DNA from: Desulfobacterales bacterium HSG17
GTDB taxonomy: Bacteria; Desulfobacterota; Desulfobacteria; Desulfobacterales; Desulfococcaceae
Reading direction: 5' to 3'
NCBI GenBank assembly: GCA_030377945.1
Contig: JAUCGD010000088.1
Coordinates: 1-12,155 of the forward strand
Length of the DNA: 12,155 nucleotides
A program made the translations under genes and the position numbers. Within the stretch, counting starts at the first letter, position 1; each line of letters opens with the position of its first letter. Of this stretch, positions 1 to 10,100 are shown in pieces. The notes beneath the pieces were generated by a model. The model saw only the letters and a list, made by a program, of their open reading frames with translations. It was not told the DNA's origin and made no database searches.

Positions 1-87
1 TTCCATGAATAAAAACCAAAAAAAATGATTTATATATTACTTTGACGGGTGTTGAGTTTTAGATCGGAAAAAGGCAATTATAAGCTT
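1..87. other. Intergenic sequence downstream of the regulator; nothing recognised
   Basis: AT-rich sequence beyond the stop codon of the TrmB-family gene. I see no convincing hairpin followed by a T-run on either strand, no RNA gene and no coding frame with family features. It is too short to say whether the next gene is in the same operon. Confidence 0.5.
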
Positions 88-885
88 TTAATGTTCATAT
101 TTTTTTCTAAGTTTTTCCAGGTTATGACCAAAAGCTTTATAAATTTCGCTCCCAAATTTTTTCCCAATCTCTGAAATGAAAAAATCGTGGGTCAGATACC
201 CTTCGATGGATTTTATCAAACCTTTATTCCTTGTCCAGACAACCTGGCAGGCTTTTGAGCCTCCAAGGGTTCCTGTTATGCAGACTTTTGAATCAATAAC
301 AAGATCCAGGGTTGTGCCATTTATTTCCACATCCTCAGTATTCACAATGCTATGATAAAAAACATTACCAAACGTAAGTTTCATATTACCATAAATCAAT
401 GTATAGACTTTCACACCTTTATTGTGGCATTGATGTAGAATATCTTTAAAAATTGCAAGTTCTGCATCCCACAAGCCAATATAAATTTCTTCTTTAGCTG
501 ATTCAATCAGCTCAAAAGCAAGCTCAAGTACCTCTTTTTTTCGGGAAAGATTCCATACCGGGTCAAAGTCGGATTCGAAATTGATAGCCTCAAGTTGCTC
601 TTTAAGTTCTCCTGTCAGCCGTGCATTGTCCCGCTTAAGGGTACCGATTAACTCTTCTGGTGATATGGGAGAATAAACTTCAGGATTAGTGCCCTGGGAA
701 ATCGCATATCCTTTTTTGATTAATCTTCTTGTAATATCATAGACCCTTGAATGTGGAACGCCTGAATTTTGTGATATATTATAAGCACTTGATGGGTGAT
801 GTTCCAATAACGACAGATACACTTTACCTTCATATTCAGTAAACCCAAGCGCTTTAAAATTGTTGAGAATTATCTCTAAACTCAT
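88..885 (-). CDS. TrmB-family transcriptional regulator
   Basis: A 265-residue cytoplasmic DNA-binding protein. Residues about 1-75 form the winged helix-turn-helix of the TrmB family: the opening LGFTEYEGKVYLSLL (13-27) is the family signature, and SGVPHSRVYDITRRL (41-55) is the predicted recognition region, followed by the wing up to YSPISPEE. A charged helix (about 77-103) links to a C-terminal effector-type domain (about 108-255) like the PLD-like sensor part of TrmB proteins (for example EIYIGLWDAELAIF). Length is usual for the family. In characterised relatives this domain binds sugars or other small ligands; the ligand here cannot be read from the sequence. The ATG start is supported by a GGAAAG ribosome site 6 nt upstream and by the family match beginning at once. 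The gene lies 289 bp downstream of the synthase gene on the same strand, separated by IS debris, so it probably has its own promoter. A role in controlling the synthase is only a guess. Confidence 0.88.
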   Translation of the reverse strand: MSLEIILNNFKALGFTEYEGKVYLSLLEHHPSSAYNISQNSGVPHSRVYDITRRLIKKGYAISQGTNPEVYSPISPEELIGTLKRDNARLTGELKEQLEAINFESDFDPVWNLSRKKEVLELAFELIESAKEEIYIGLWDAELAIFKDILHQCHNKGVKVYTLIYGNMKLTFGNVFYHSIVNTEDVEINGTTLDLVIDSKVCITGTLGGSKACQVVWTRNKGLIKSIEGYLTHDFFISEIGKKFGSEIYKAFGHNLEKLRKKYEH

Positions 886-891
886 AATATG

Positions 892-897
892 CTTTCC
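892..897 (-). promoter_or_regulatory. Ribosome binding site of the TrmB-family gene
   Basis: GGAAAG on the minus strand, 6 nt before the ATG at 885. It is a moderate Shine-Dalgarno match at normal spacing and supports this start. Confidence 0.55.
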
Positions 898-916
898 AAA
901 ATATCAATATCATACA

Positions 917-945
917 TGTCGATCCTACCAAAAAAAACTGGCAAC
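917..945. repeat. Probable terminal inverted repeat (right end) of an IS3-family element
   Basis: The plus strand reads TGTCGATCCTACC, an A-run, then CTGGCAACC. It begins with the TG dinucleotide typical of IS3-family ends and lies just beyond the stop codon of the transposase remnant, where the right end of such an element is expected. The partner left end is not seen, so the pairing cannot be tested within the window. The end lies only about 31 bp upstream of the TrmB start codon. Confidence 0.4.
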
Positions 946-967
946 CAAGTTAATCCACATTTTTCAG

Positions 968-976
968 ATTATACCA
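968..976 (-). promoter_or_regulatory. Candidate extended -10 promoter for the TrmB-family gene
   Basis: The minus strand reads TGGTATAAT: a consensus TATAAT (968-973) with the TG of an extended -10 at the correct spacing (974-976). The hexamer 17 bp upstream, CTGCTC, is a poor -35, which an extended -10 can tolerate. Transcription would start near position 961, giving a leader of about 75 nt to the ATG at 885. The site lies inside the transposase remnant, so the regulator may have recruited its promoter from IS-derived DNA. AT-rich DNA yields chance TATAAT boxes, hence moderate confidence. Confidence 0.5.
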
Positions 977-978
977 TT

Positions 979-997
979 CCTGCTCACAGTGAGCAGG
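979..997. promoter_or_regulatory. 19-bp palindrome overlapping the promoter; candidate operator
   Basis: CCTGCTCAC-A-GTGAGCAGG is a perfect inverted repeat with 9-bp arms around a single central base at 988. It lies directly upstream of the extended -10 at 968-976, over the spacer and -35 region, where a repressor or activator site would act. TrmB-type regulators bind palindromic sites and often control their own genes, so autoregulation is plausible. The same bases also encode PAHCEQE of the transposase remnant, so the symmetry could be accidental. Confidence 0.4.
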
Positions 998-1110
998 TGC
1001 TTTCCAGCCATTAGCAGAATGTTTTTTCCTTTGATTATAATAAATTTCAATATATTTAAAGGGAATTCTTTCACCCTCATTAAAATTATTAAAACGCATA
1101 TGATATCTAT

Positions 1111-1141
1111 CACCGCTGCCCGCTTGTCCAGGGCAGAGGTG
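1111..1141. other. Stem-loop after the synthase gene
   Basis: CACC-G-CTGCCC, a 9-nt loop, then GGGCAG-A-GGTG: arms of 4 and 6 bp with one G/A mismatch, GC-rich against an AT-rich background. It starts 34 nt after the synthase stop and directly abuts the transposase remnant. No T-run follows closely on either strand, so it is not a canonical intrinsic terminator. It could stabilise the 3' end of the long mRNA or be part of the IS debris. Confidence 0.4.
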
Positions 1142-1151
1142 TCAGATGATT

Positions 1152-1166
1152 GTTCAGCTACTGAAC
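1152..1166. terminator. Small hairpin at the 3' end of the synthase gene (weak terminator candidate)
   Basis: GTTCAG-CTA-CTGAAC forms a 6-bp perfect stem with a 3-nt loop, starting 8 nt beyond the synthase stop codon. On the plus strand it is followed by a T-rich run (TTTGTTTCTTATTTTTC), so it would work best against antisense transcription. In the sense direction of the synthase no T-tract follows. Together with the stem at 1111-1141 it may mark the transcript end, but neither is a standard terminator. Confidence 0.3.
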
Positions 1167-1174
1167 TTTGTTTC

Positions 1175-4100
1175 TTATTTTTCTTTTACCGAGGAAAATT
1201 CAACAAGCTCAGCAATCCTGTCTTCAGGATCAATGCGGTTAAGTTTTACCATTTCAAAACTTTTTATTGCAATAAAAATATTTCCTTTTTTATCAACAAG
1301 TTTCAGATCATAAGTATTGGTTTCTTCACCTGAGTTTTCCTTGCTTGTTATACAAAAATATTGTGTCTGTTTTTTAACATCTTTATAAAATTTCAGTGTT
1401 TTAATTTTAAAGGGCAGCACTGTCCTTGAGCTTGTAAAAAATTCAAGAAGACCACCGGTCTGAAACATGGCATCCACAAGAATGGGAGCTGCAACAAAAT
1501 CGGGATTTTTAATACCTTTAAAAAACTCTTTTTCGCTTGTGTCTTCCATGGTGGTAATTAAGGTTTTACCATCAAATGAGTTAATATCCGTGATAGTTCC
1601 AAAAAGACCATGCATGAACAATCTTTTTGGATTATAGATCAAAGTTTCAAGATCACCTTTAAAGGAGACAGGATGAAATTGAGGCAGTTTAATCTTTTTG
1701 GGTTTTAAGGATTCTCTGGAGAACTTGTACTTACCTTCATAGTGAAGCTTTGGATCTCCCATAATAACGCCCTGGGGATTTTTAAATATAGAGGTGATTG
1801 TGCAGTCAAGCATGCCGTCCTTGTCTTTACTGCCTTCAATCAAAAGTTTTTTAGGACGTTTTTTTAAGAGCTTGATTCCATAGGGAATATGAAAATCATT
1901 AAGTTCAATAAGAGATTGATTATCTTCAACCATTGATTTTGCTACCTCAGCCATGGTTTCTATTCCAGTTGAGCCAAGGAACAGTGGTACATCTGCCATG
2001 GTGTGGTCGTTAAGAAAGATATCCCTTTTGATATCCAGCAGTCTTGAATATGTTACACCTGTACTGCTCTTTTCCACCTGGTTGTCAAGAAATGGAAAAC
2101 TTACCCTGCCAGGATCTCCCAAGAGTCCATCTTTATCAAAGGAGTAATCAAGACCGGAAAAAGCCATTTCCAACTCTGCTGTATCAAGAAGATCTGCCAT
2201 GAAAAATTTGACACCCTGATCTTTTGGAAGAAATTGTATACCTCTCTCTTCAAGTACTTTTTGTACTGTTGAACTGGTTGCCATGCCAACATCACCCCAG
2301 GCGGTCCATGCAAATACTTTAAATGTTCTTTCTGGATAAAGCTGCTGCTGCTGAAACAGAGCCTTTCCAAGATAATCATTGCCTGCTGTATAATCCACCT
2401 GACCTTCATTCCCAAAACGTGCAGTTACAGAAGAAAATGCAAAGAAATATTTATACTCTCTGCCTATAAAAGACTGGATAAGATTGTCTATACCCTTGAT
2501 TTTAACATCAACAACCTGTTCAAATGTCCACAGCTCTTTTTTGGGTATGAACTGACTCATCTCAACTCCGGCAGCATGGAAAACCCCGTCAATTTTGTCA
2601 TATTTATCTACAACAGCTTTAACATCTTTTGCATCTCTTATATCTACACTGTTGTATTCAACACTGACTCCAAGGGATTGGAGCTGCTCAATATTTTCAA
2701 GGGATTTGCGGGTACGAATCAAGCGGTCAAGAGCACGCTTGATTTCAAGTGGTTTGGCTTTGGGCATATCCTCTTTTAACATTGCCATAAGCTGTGGTTG
2801 AGATGAAGTTTTATCAAGAAATTTTGAATCGGTATTATAAATATCACTGGAACCAAGAATAACCAGGTTTGTCTTATATTTTTCCACCACTTTTTTAATG
2901 ATCTCATAGGTAATACCGCTGGCACCCCCTGTGACAAGAAGCGTATCATTAGTCGCTATTATCTTTTGGGTTTTATCTGCAATACAAGGTTTCATGGAAA
3001 GCACATAGCGTTTAGAGTTTTTATATCCGACTTCACACATTGTATCGTCGGATAAAAGCTCATTTAAAAAAATCTGCGTTATTCTATTTATACTTCTCTT
3101 TGGCTGTTTGTATGAAAAATCAACAACCTTGACTTTTGTTTTTTCCATCTCCTTGTTCACGGTTTTCATTAGGCCTGCAAGGCCTGCAAACATGGGATAA
3201 ATACTATTACAGCCATTCATGTAGGGGAACACTACTGAATCAAAACTAATGGTACCGATGATATTCTCTTTTTTATCAAAATCTTCAAACATAGCTTTAA
3301 TCATGACAAAAAAGGATTTGATGCCTGTATTAAGAGATTCGTCAAAAGTATTATCGATTTTCTTTTGACTAAAATAGAAATCAAGGGGTGCAAGGTGAAT
3401 AAACCCGTTAATATTTGAATGAACCTTTTTAAGTTTCTCTACCTGTTTTTGTGTTGATTTGATATCTGCCAGATCAAACTTAAAATCAGCACCCTTTGCA
3501 CCAATGGTAATCACTTTGCCTTTTTTATCTTCTATTTCTTTAATAATGCTCTCTGCAAAACCATGATTATCAAGGGAGACTATGATAGTTTTATCCTGGA
3601 AATCTTTTTTGGATTGTGCTGGAAGATCAGATTCTTTCACTCTCATAATCAAGCGTTTTATGGGAGATTCAGGGTCAGGGAATTCACTGTTCTGATCTAC
3701 GTATATATTATCTTGTTCTGCTGGCAAACCCTCATCTGGCTGCTGTGATTCAGGCATTTCCACAAAAGGTGTTTTTACTGATTCGTTTTCCTTTGAAACT
3801 CCTGCTTTTTTATTAATATACTCTGATAATCTTGCAATTGTATTTAAATCCCGGAGTTTTAAATCATCTGGAACTGCAAATCCAAAATGGAAGGCTATCT
3901 TGGCAAAAATCTCAACCTGTTTAACTGTATCAACCCCAAGATCTGCTTCAAGATCCAAATCATCTTCGAGCATGTCCACTGTATATCCGGTTTGTTCTGC
4001 AATTACCTCTTTAACCTTGTCAATAGCATCACCAGAAGTTTGAGACTGCTGTTCAGGTTGTGCCACTGATTTGTCGGTAGAAGCCGGGATTGGTATGTCA

Positions 4101-7100
4101 ATTTCAGGTCTGCCCTTCAGTTTACCTGCAACATAACTCCCAAGTTTTGCAATTGTATTAAGATCACGCAGTTTTAAATCATCCGGAACTGCAAATTCGA
4201 AATGGGAAGCTATCTTGGCAAAAATCTCAACCTGTTTTACCGTGTCCACTCCAAGGTCTGCTTCAAGATCAAGTTCATCTTCAAGCATGTCAGAAGTATA
4301 TCCTGTCTGCTCTGCTATTATGTTTTTAATTATTTCAAGTGCATTTCCCTGTGCCTGTGGGGAAGATTGTTCTTTAACAGGAATGCTTTCTAACTCTTCA
4401 ATATTTTCTTTTACAGCAATAACAGGGGTAGGTGTTACAGGGATTACAGGTGCAGGTGCTGTTTCAGGCTTTAAAGTTTTCTGTGGTTTTCTATCTGCCA
4501 CGTCAACAAAAGCCTCACCCCCTGCCACTGCGCAAAGTGTATTATCAATAATTTTAAGTTTAGGATCTTGTGAGCCTGTAACCTGTTTTACCCAGTTTTG
4601 ATATTCTGCATTACCCTCAACAAGATTCTCCTCTACTCTTTTAACAAACATAAAGGCAAAATGAGAACCAAACCCTGCAGCAAGATGAAGACCATACTCA
4701 GAATTAATCTTACTTTGCCCTGAAAAATTGAGTTTCTTGAAATGCTCAGGTATTTTTTTAAGGTTTGCAATGGGTGGTGCTTTTCTTTTCTGAAGGGCTT
4801 TGACCATCACAACATCTTCTACGGCAGCTCCGAGAGTATGACCTGTAAACCCCTTGGTGTTGGATATGCAGATGCTGTTCAAATGGTCGGCAAAGGTTTC
4901 TTTCAAGGCAGTTACTTCAGCGTCAGCACTTCCTCCCCTTGCCGGAGTATAAGTTTCATGGGACATGAAAAGGAGTTTATCTGCATACTCTGTTTGCTTG
5001 ATGCCATTTTGTTTTTCAACTTTTGTAATAAATTTTTTCATCTCATGGGCCATATGGGGGACATCAATATTAAAAGCGTGGTAAGCAGAATTGGCCATAT
5101 GGGTACCAAGGATTTCACACTGACCGTTCATACCTCGTGTCTTTGCACAGCTTGCCTTTTCTATAACAAGGCCTACAGCACCTGCCCCGATGATAGTACC
5201 ATTACGATCTTCATCAAAGGGCTTTGCCCCTTCTGACACTCTCTTTTTAATGGTGGCAGCACCCACGGCTAGGAATCCTGATTCCACCCATGGCCCCTGC
5301 TTTGGAGAACTCATATTGTCACCCCCTATTACAATAACCCGCTTGCACCGGCCAACCCTGATCCAGTCTTCAGCAATACCAATGGCAAGGGTAGTGGAAG
5401 CACAGGCAGCGCTTACCAGCGTATTAGGACCTTTGGCCTTGATAATCTGAGCAAGATAAGCAGCTCCGAGAGGGGTGGCATTGGCCAGAAAATTTCTTTC
5501 AAATTTAAATTCGGTAAAATCTGGCTGTTTTCTTGATTTTGCCTTGAAAAACCACTCTGTCAACTGTTCTTTAATCTCCTGCTCTTTTATCTTCTCCATG
5601 AGATAATAGTAAATATTTTCAAACTCTTCATAGGGTTTGAGAAATAGTTTCTCATAATAATATTTTTCAAGCTCTGTAATAAAGGTTTCAATATTGGGCA
5701 ATATTGATGAGACAATAACCCCTGTCTCTTCCTGCATGGATTCTGGTAGAGCAAACCCTGCAGGGATCATGCTTTTCCCGCCTTTCACCTTTTTGTACTG
5801 CATGACCAGAGGAATATTCGCATCCTTTAATGCTTCAATACCGGCCGCAATTGCAATTGCCATACTGATATCATACTGTGCTTTGATACCATATTCATCT
5901 GTAAGATCAAAATAACCGAGCTGGCCTGCAAGATGTACCACATCTTCAGCTTTTGTAATCTGAACAAACCTTGCATTGCCGTCGGGTTGTTTGAAAAGTT
6001 TGGTAATATTTTTATCAATGATTTGTTCTTGTGCTTCAACAGTCAAAGGATCAATAAAATTCTCACCATTTAAAATGGCATCAAAATTATCTGCTGCAAA
6101 TACACGTCTAGCTTTACCCGGCAGTCCCACAGAAACACCTGAAATCACTATTTTGCCAGTGTTAAAATCAAATCTTTCAATGGCATCTATGGCACTTTCA
6201 CGTTTTTGTGCCAGGTATTCCTTATAGAGAATCTGGTCAACAAGTTCCTGATTATTGTGTTTAAAGGATTCAAAATCTTCACTCATATCTATTCTCGGCT
6301 GCTCTTTTTCAGATTTTAAATTAACGAAATCCTGAATTTTTTGAACAGATTTGGGTTCAAATATACTGTGGCATTCAAGAAGATATTTACGGCATTGCTC
6401 AAAAGACTTTATCTCCCCTGTTTTTGAATCTACTGATACTGCTGTTTTATAATCGCCAATATTGATATTTTTGAGCAGGTTCACAAGCAGCCTTGAAGGT
6501 CCTATTTCAATAAAATGAGTCCTGCCGGATTCATACACATTCTCAATGGATTTTATAAACTCCACCGGAGAGACAATCTGTTTTGCCAGAAGATCCTTTA
6601 CCTCGTCCCTCATTTCAGGATAGGGCTGGGCAGTAGTGTTGGAAATGATATTTCCAAATCTTGTGTCATTAAAGGTTATGGTATCAAGATATTTTCTTAA
6701 CCGGTCGGAAGCATCCTTAAGAAGAGGGGTATGAAAGGCTCCTGTAAGATTAAGTTTTTTAAAGAACACTCCTTCACCTTTTAAAAATTCACAAAATTTT
6801 TCAATATCTTCGGCCTTGCCTGAAACAGCTGTCTGTTTTTCACTGTTTTTATTTGTAATATAGATATTAAAGACAGATGATTTTCTGATAAAATTCTCTG
6901 TCTCCTTTTCATTTTTAAAAACCACCATGATCTTTCCAGGCACCTTTAAGGTACTCTCATACATAAGATCGGAACGTTTAATAATAAGCCGCATTGCATC
7001 GTCAAAGTTTAGCATACCATTGCAAAAAAGAGCTGTGTATTCTCCAACGCTGTGCCCGATAAAGTAATCAGGAGCAAATCCTTCCATGGAAAGTCTGCTG

Positions 7101-10100
7101 TAAACAGCAGAGGAAGAGAGGAAAACAGCAGGTTGTGTGTTCTGTGTTGAATTAATGGCATTATCAGACCCGAACATCATGTCAAGGAGAGAATAACCTC
7201 TGAGTTCAACAAAAATTTTTTCGCCCTGCTCCATGATTTTTCTTATATGGTCATCTTTTTCAAAAAGCTCCTTCATCATATGGTCTCTCTGGGCACCCTG
7301 GCCAGACAAAAGAGCTACCATTTTAAGTTTTTTACCCCTGGCATCTGCAGAATAGGCATGGCCTGCATAATCTATAACAGGTATATCACTAGCTGATGCT
7401 GTCCTTAATTCAGCATGGGCAGCCTTCCTTTTTTCATCTAACATCAAAGGCAGGGTTCCCATAATCATATGGCAGTGATTACCTCCCACACCATTGACAT
7501 TGGATGCAAATCTCAAAGGCTGGTTGGGTTTTACAACCATCTGCATGGCAGGTTTCAGGACTTTCCCATCTTTTAAAGTGGAGTGGTCGGGATCATAGTT
7601 AAAATTGGGCAGAATTTTTCCATTCTTATTCATGAGCATGAGTTTTGCAATGGCAACAGCCGGGTTTGCAGCCTTGAAATAACCAAACTGGGGTTTAACA
7701 TTACCACAAAACATTTCATGGTCAAAGCTTTGCTCAATCACCTGTTTTTCAACAATATCTCCAAAAACATTGGAAAAGGCAAAAACATCAAGGTGACTGA
7801 TATCCTGTTTCCTTATCCCTGACTTTTCATACGCTTCATTAATTGTTGACACAAAGGTTGGCCCTGAAGGAGAAAGAAGATGATCAGGCACGCTTGAACG
7901 TACAGCACAATCGTTGATTTCACCAAGAATTTCCATGTCATACTCTTTTGCCTTTTTATAGGTGGTCATAATATGTATGGCTGCACCTTCTCCCATGACA
8001 TACCCGTCAGAGCGAGAATCATAAAAATTGCACTGATCTTCGGACAAAAGGCCAAGGCGTTTGAATGCCATTAAAACAGCTGGATAAAGGTTGCAGTCAA
8101 CCCCGCCTGCAAGGACAAAATCAAGGTCTTTCTGCTTTAAATTCCTTGCTGCATTTCTCATGGCAATAAAAGACGAGGCACATGATGCGTCGATAACATA
8201 GCTTGCACCGTTTAAATCAAAATAATTTGCAATCCTGCCTGCAATTATATTTGACAAAAGCCCTGGTATGGTATCCTCATTATTTTCCGGAAAAGTCTGC
8301 CTAATGGATTCAACAAGCTGGCTTGAAATAGTATCAAGTTTTGCTGCATCAAGACTGGAAGATTCCTTGATAATGTTGCCGATCAATTGTTTTCTTGTTC
8401 TAATGATATTCTTGCTCTGGTGTTCTCCTGAAATAGTACCAAGAATAACACCGACCTTGTTGCCAGATTCTATCTGAGCCAAAAGGCCTGAAGTTTCCAG
8501 GGCATCGGTTGCTGCTTCAAGACCGAAAATCTGTCCTCTTTCAATGGCTTTCACCATCATGGGAGGCATGCGATATTTTAAATTATTAAACTTGTGATCC
8601 TTGACAATACCGGCATTAACTTTTTGAATCCTGTAATTGGATTTTTTATCAAAGCCAGCATAAATATCATTATCAAAGCGGTTCCGGGGAATATGGGAAA
8701 GCTGTTTTTCTCCTGACTCAAGTTTTTCCCAGAATTCTTCACTATTTTTTGCTCCGGGCAGGAATACGCCTAGACCAGCAATAACAATTCTGTCATCATT
8801 AAAATCATAGGAAGGATCAGTGAAAATATTACGTGGCAAACTCCTGTAGCTGTCTGTCATCTGTTCTACAACCATATGGTAATTAATCCCGCCAAATCCA
8901 TAGGAAGAGACAGCAGCTTTTCTGGATTGACTGCCTGCTGTATCCCATTTTTTTGAATCCTTGATTATGAACAGGGAAGAATCATCTAAATCATGATTTT
9001 TTGAAAGTTTTTCAAACTGACCGTTGGGAGGAAGTATTCCCTTTTCAACAGTTAATAATGCCTTTAACAGCCCTGCTGCACCAGCACACCCCAGAAGATG
9101 ACCAATCTGGGATTTGATGGAACTTATCCCTGCATTGGAATTTTTGTACACGGAGTTCAAAGTTAGAAGTTCTGCTTCGTCACCAATGGTAGTGGATGTT
9201 CCGTGGGCTTCTATAAAGCCGATGTCTTCAGGTTTTATATCATGTCTGATATTTTCAAAACACCTCTGGACACTTAATTTCTGGCCCTTTGAGTTTGGTG
9301 CAGCAATGGCCTTGCCCTTGCCGTCGGAACTCGCACCAATTGAATTAATGACACCGTAAATATGATTTTTATCCCTTATGGCATCCTTTATTCTCTTTAA
9401 AACAAATATTACAGAACCTTCACCAAGAATAAAACCGTCAGCCCTTTCATCAAAGGGAAAGGAACCTTTTGCAGACAGTGTTCCCATTTTTGAAAACCCT
9501 ACAAATGGTTCAGGGGCAAGGTGAGTATTAACCCCACCTACAATTACCTGATCATGATCGCCTGACAGTAATTCTCCTACTGCAGCATCAAGGGCGGTAA
9601 CAGAAGATGCACATGCAGCATCCACAACATAATTGGCCCCCCTGATGCCAAGATGGCGGGCAATCCTTGAAGCCTCTATGTTAAGCAATATGCCGTGGAC
9701 AGGGTCATATCCAGGATTATTGCCTTCCATTCCATCCATAAGCACCTGCTTGAGCTCCTGTTTTTCCTTATCTTCCAGGTTTTGATATTCCTCTGTTTTT
9801 TCCATCAGAGAAACTATCTCGGGAGACCAGTATTTGAGCTGAAGTTCATTTCCAAGCTCGTTTCCAAGACAGGTGGCAATAATAACTGCTGTTCTTGAAA
9901 CATCATCACTTATCAGACGGTTGTCTGCTCCAAGAAGCCCTGCATCCTCAACAGCCTTGTATGCAGTCTGCAAAACCATTTTCTGACTGCGGGAAAGTTT
10001 TTTCTCCTTACCCATGGCATATCCAAATCTTTTTTTGTCAAACTCAAAATGGTCAACATGGCCTGCAAGAGTTGTATATGTCTTGTCTTCTGCCTTTTTA

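Larger units (their letters stand above)
950..1111 (-). pseudogene. IS3-family transposase (OrfB) C-terminal remnant
   Basis: On the minus strand a 53-codon stretch ends at TAA (950-952) and carries the end of an IS3-family DDE transposase. The segment PFKYIEIYYNQRKKHSANGW followed by KAPAHCEQEW matches the family pattern IFxYIExFYNRxRxHSxLGYxSPxxFE. The match also reaches back to RYHMRF, the usual YHxRF part before TREEA. Upstream of 1111 the same frame stays open for a while but no longer resembles a transposase, and the catalytic DDE core is absent, so this is a decayed 3' fragment. It sits between the synthase stop and the regulator. It is the only sign of a mobile element in the window. 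I am confident of the family, less sure of the exact upstream edge. Confidence 0.8.

Noticed and set aside
1..30. ATG near position 6 on the minus strand as a possible next gene
   Set aside because: Only two codons fall inside the window and the preceding bases are T-rich without a ribosome site.
886..1174. CRISPR, tRNA or riboswitch in the intergenic stretch
   Set aside because: No repeated units, cloverleaf or known aptamer pattern is visible; the region is explained by IS remnant, promoter and stem-loops.
860..1333. Plus-strand open frame of 157 codons across the regulator-synthase gap
   Set aside because: It is antisense to the synthase end, the transposase remnant and the regulator start, has no family features and a biased hydrophobic composition expected of a complement of AT-rich coding DNA.
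2101..2415. Minus-strand frame of 104 codons overlapping the KR domain
   Set aside because: It is an alternate-frame shadow of the KR coding region, without a ribosome site or recognisable domain.
3803..4348. Tandem ACP segments as a mobile or assembly repeat
   Set aside because: Many silent differences separate the copies and both keep the reading frame and fold, so this is ordinary domain duplication.
4215..4601. Plus-strand open frame of 128 codons
   Set aside because: It is the antisense of the ACP and Pro/Ala linker coding sequence; its low-complexity Ser/Thr/Gly content mirrors the linker.
4742..5236. Plus-strand open frame of 164 codons
   Set aside because: It lies fully antisense to KS3, whose catalytic motifs are intact on the minus strand.
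7439..8797. Sequencing error or frameshift as cause of the missing His residues in KS2
   Set aside because: The frame is uninterrupted, the flanking conserved blocks are intact, and two separate motifs are changed, so an error is unlikely.
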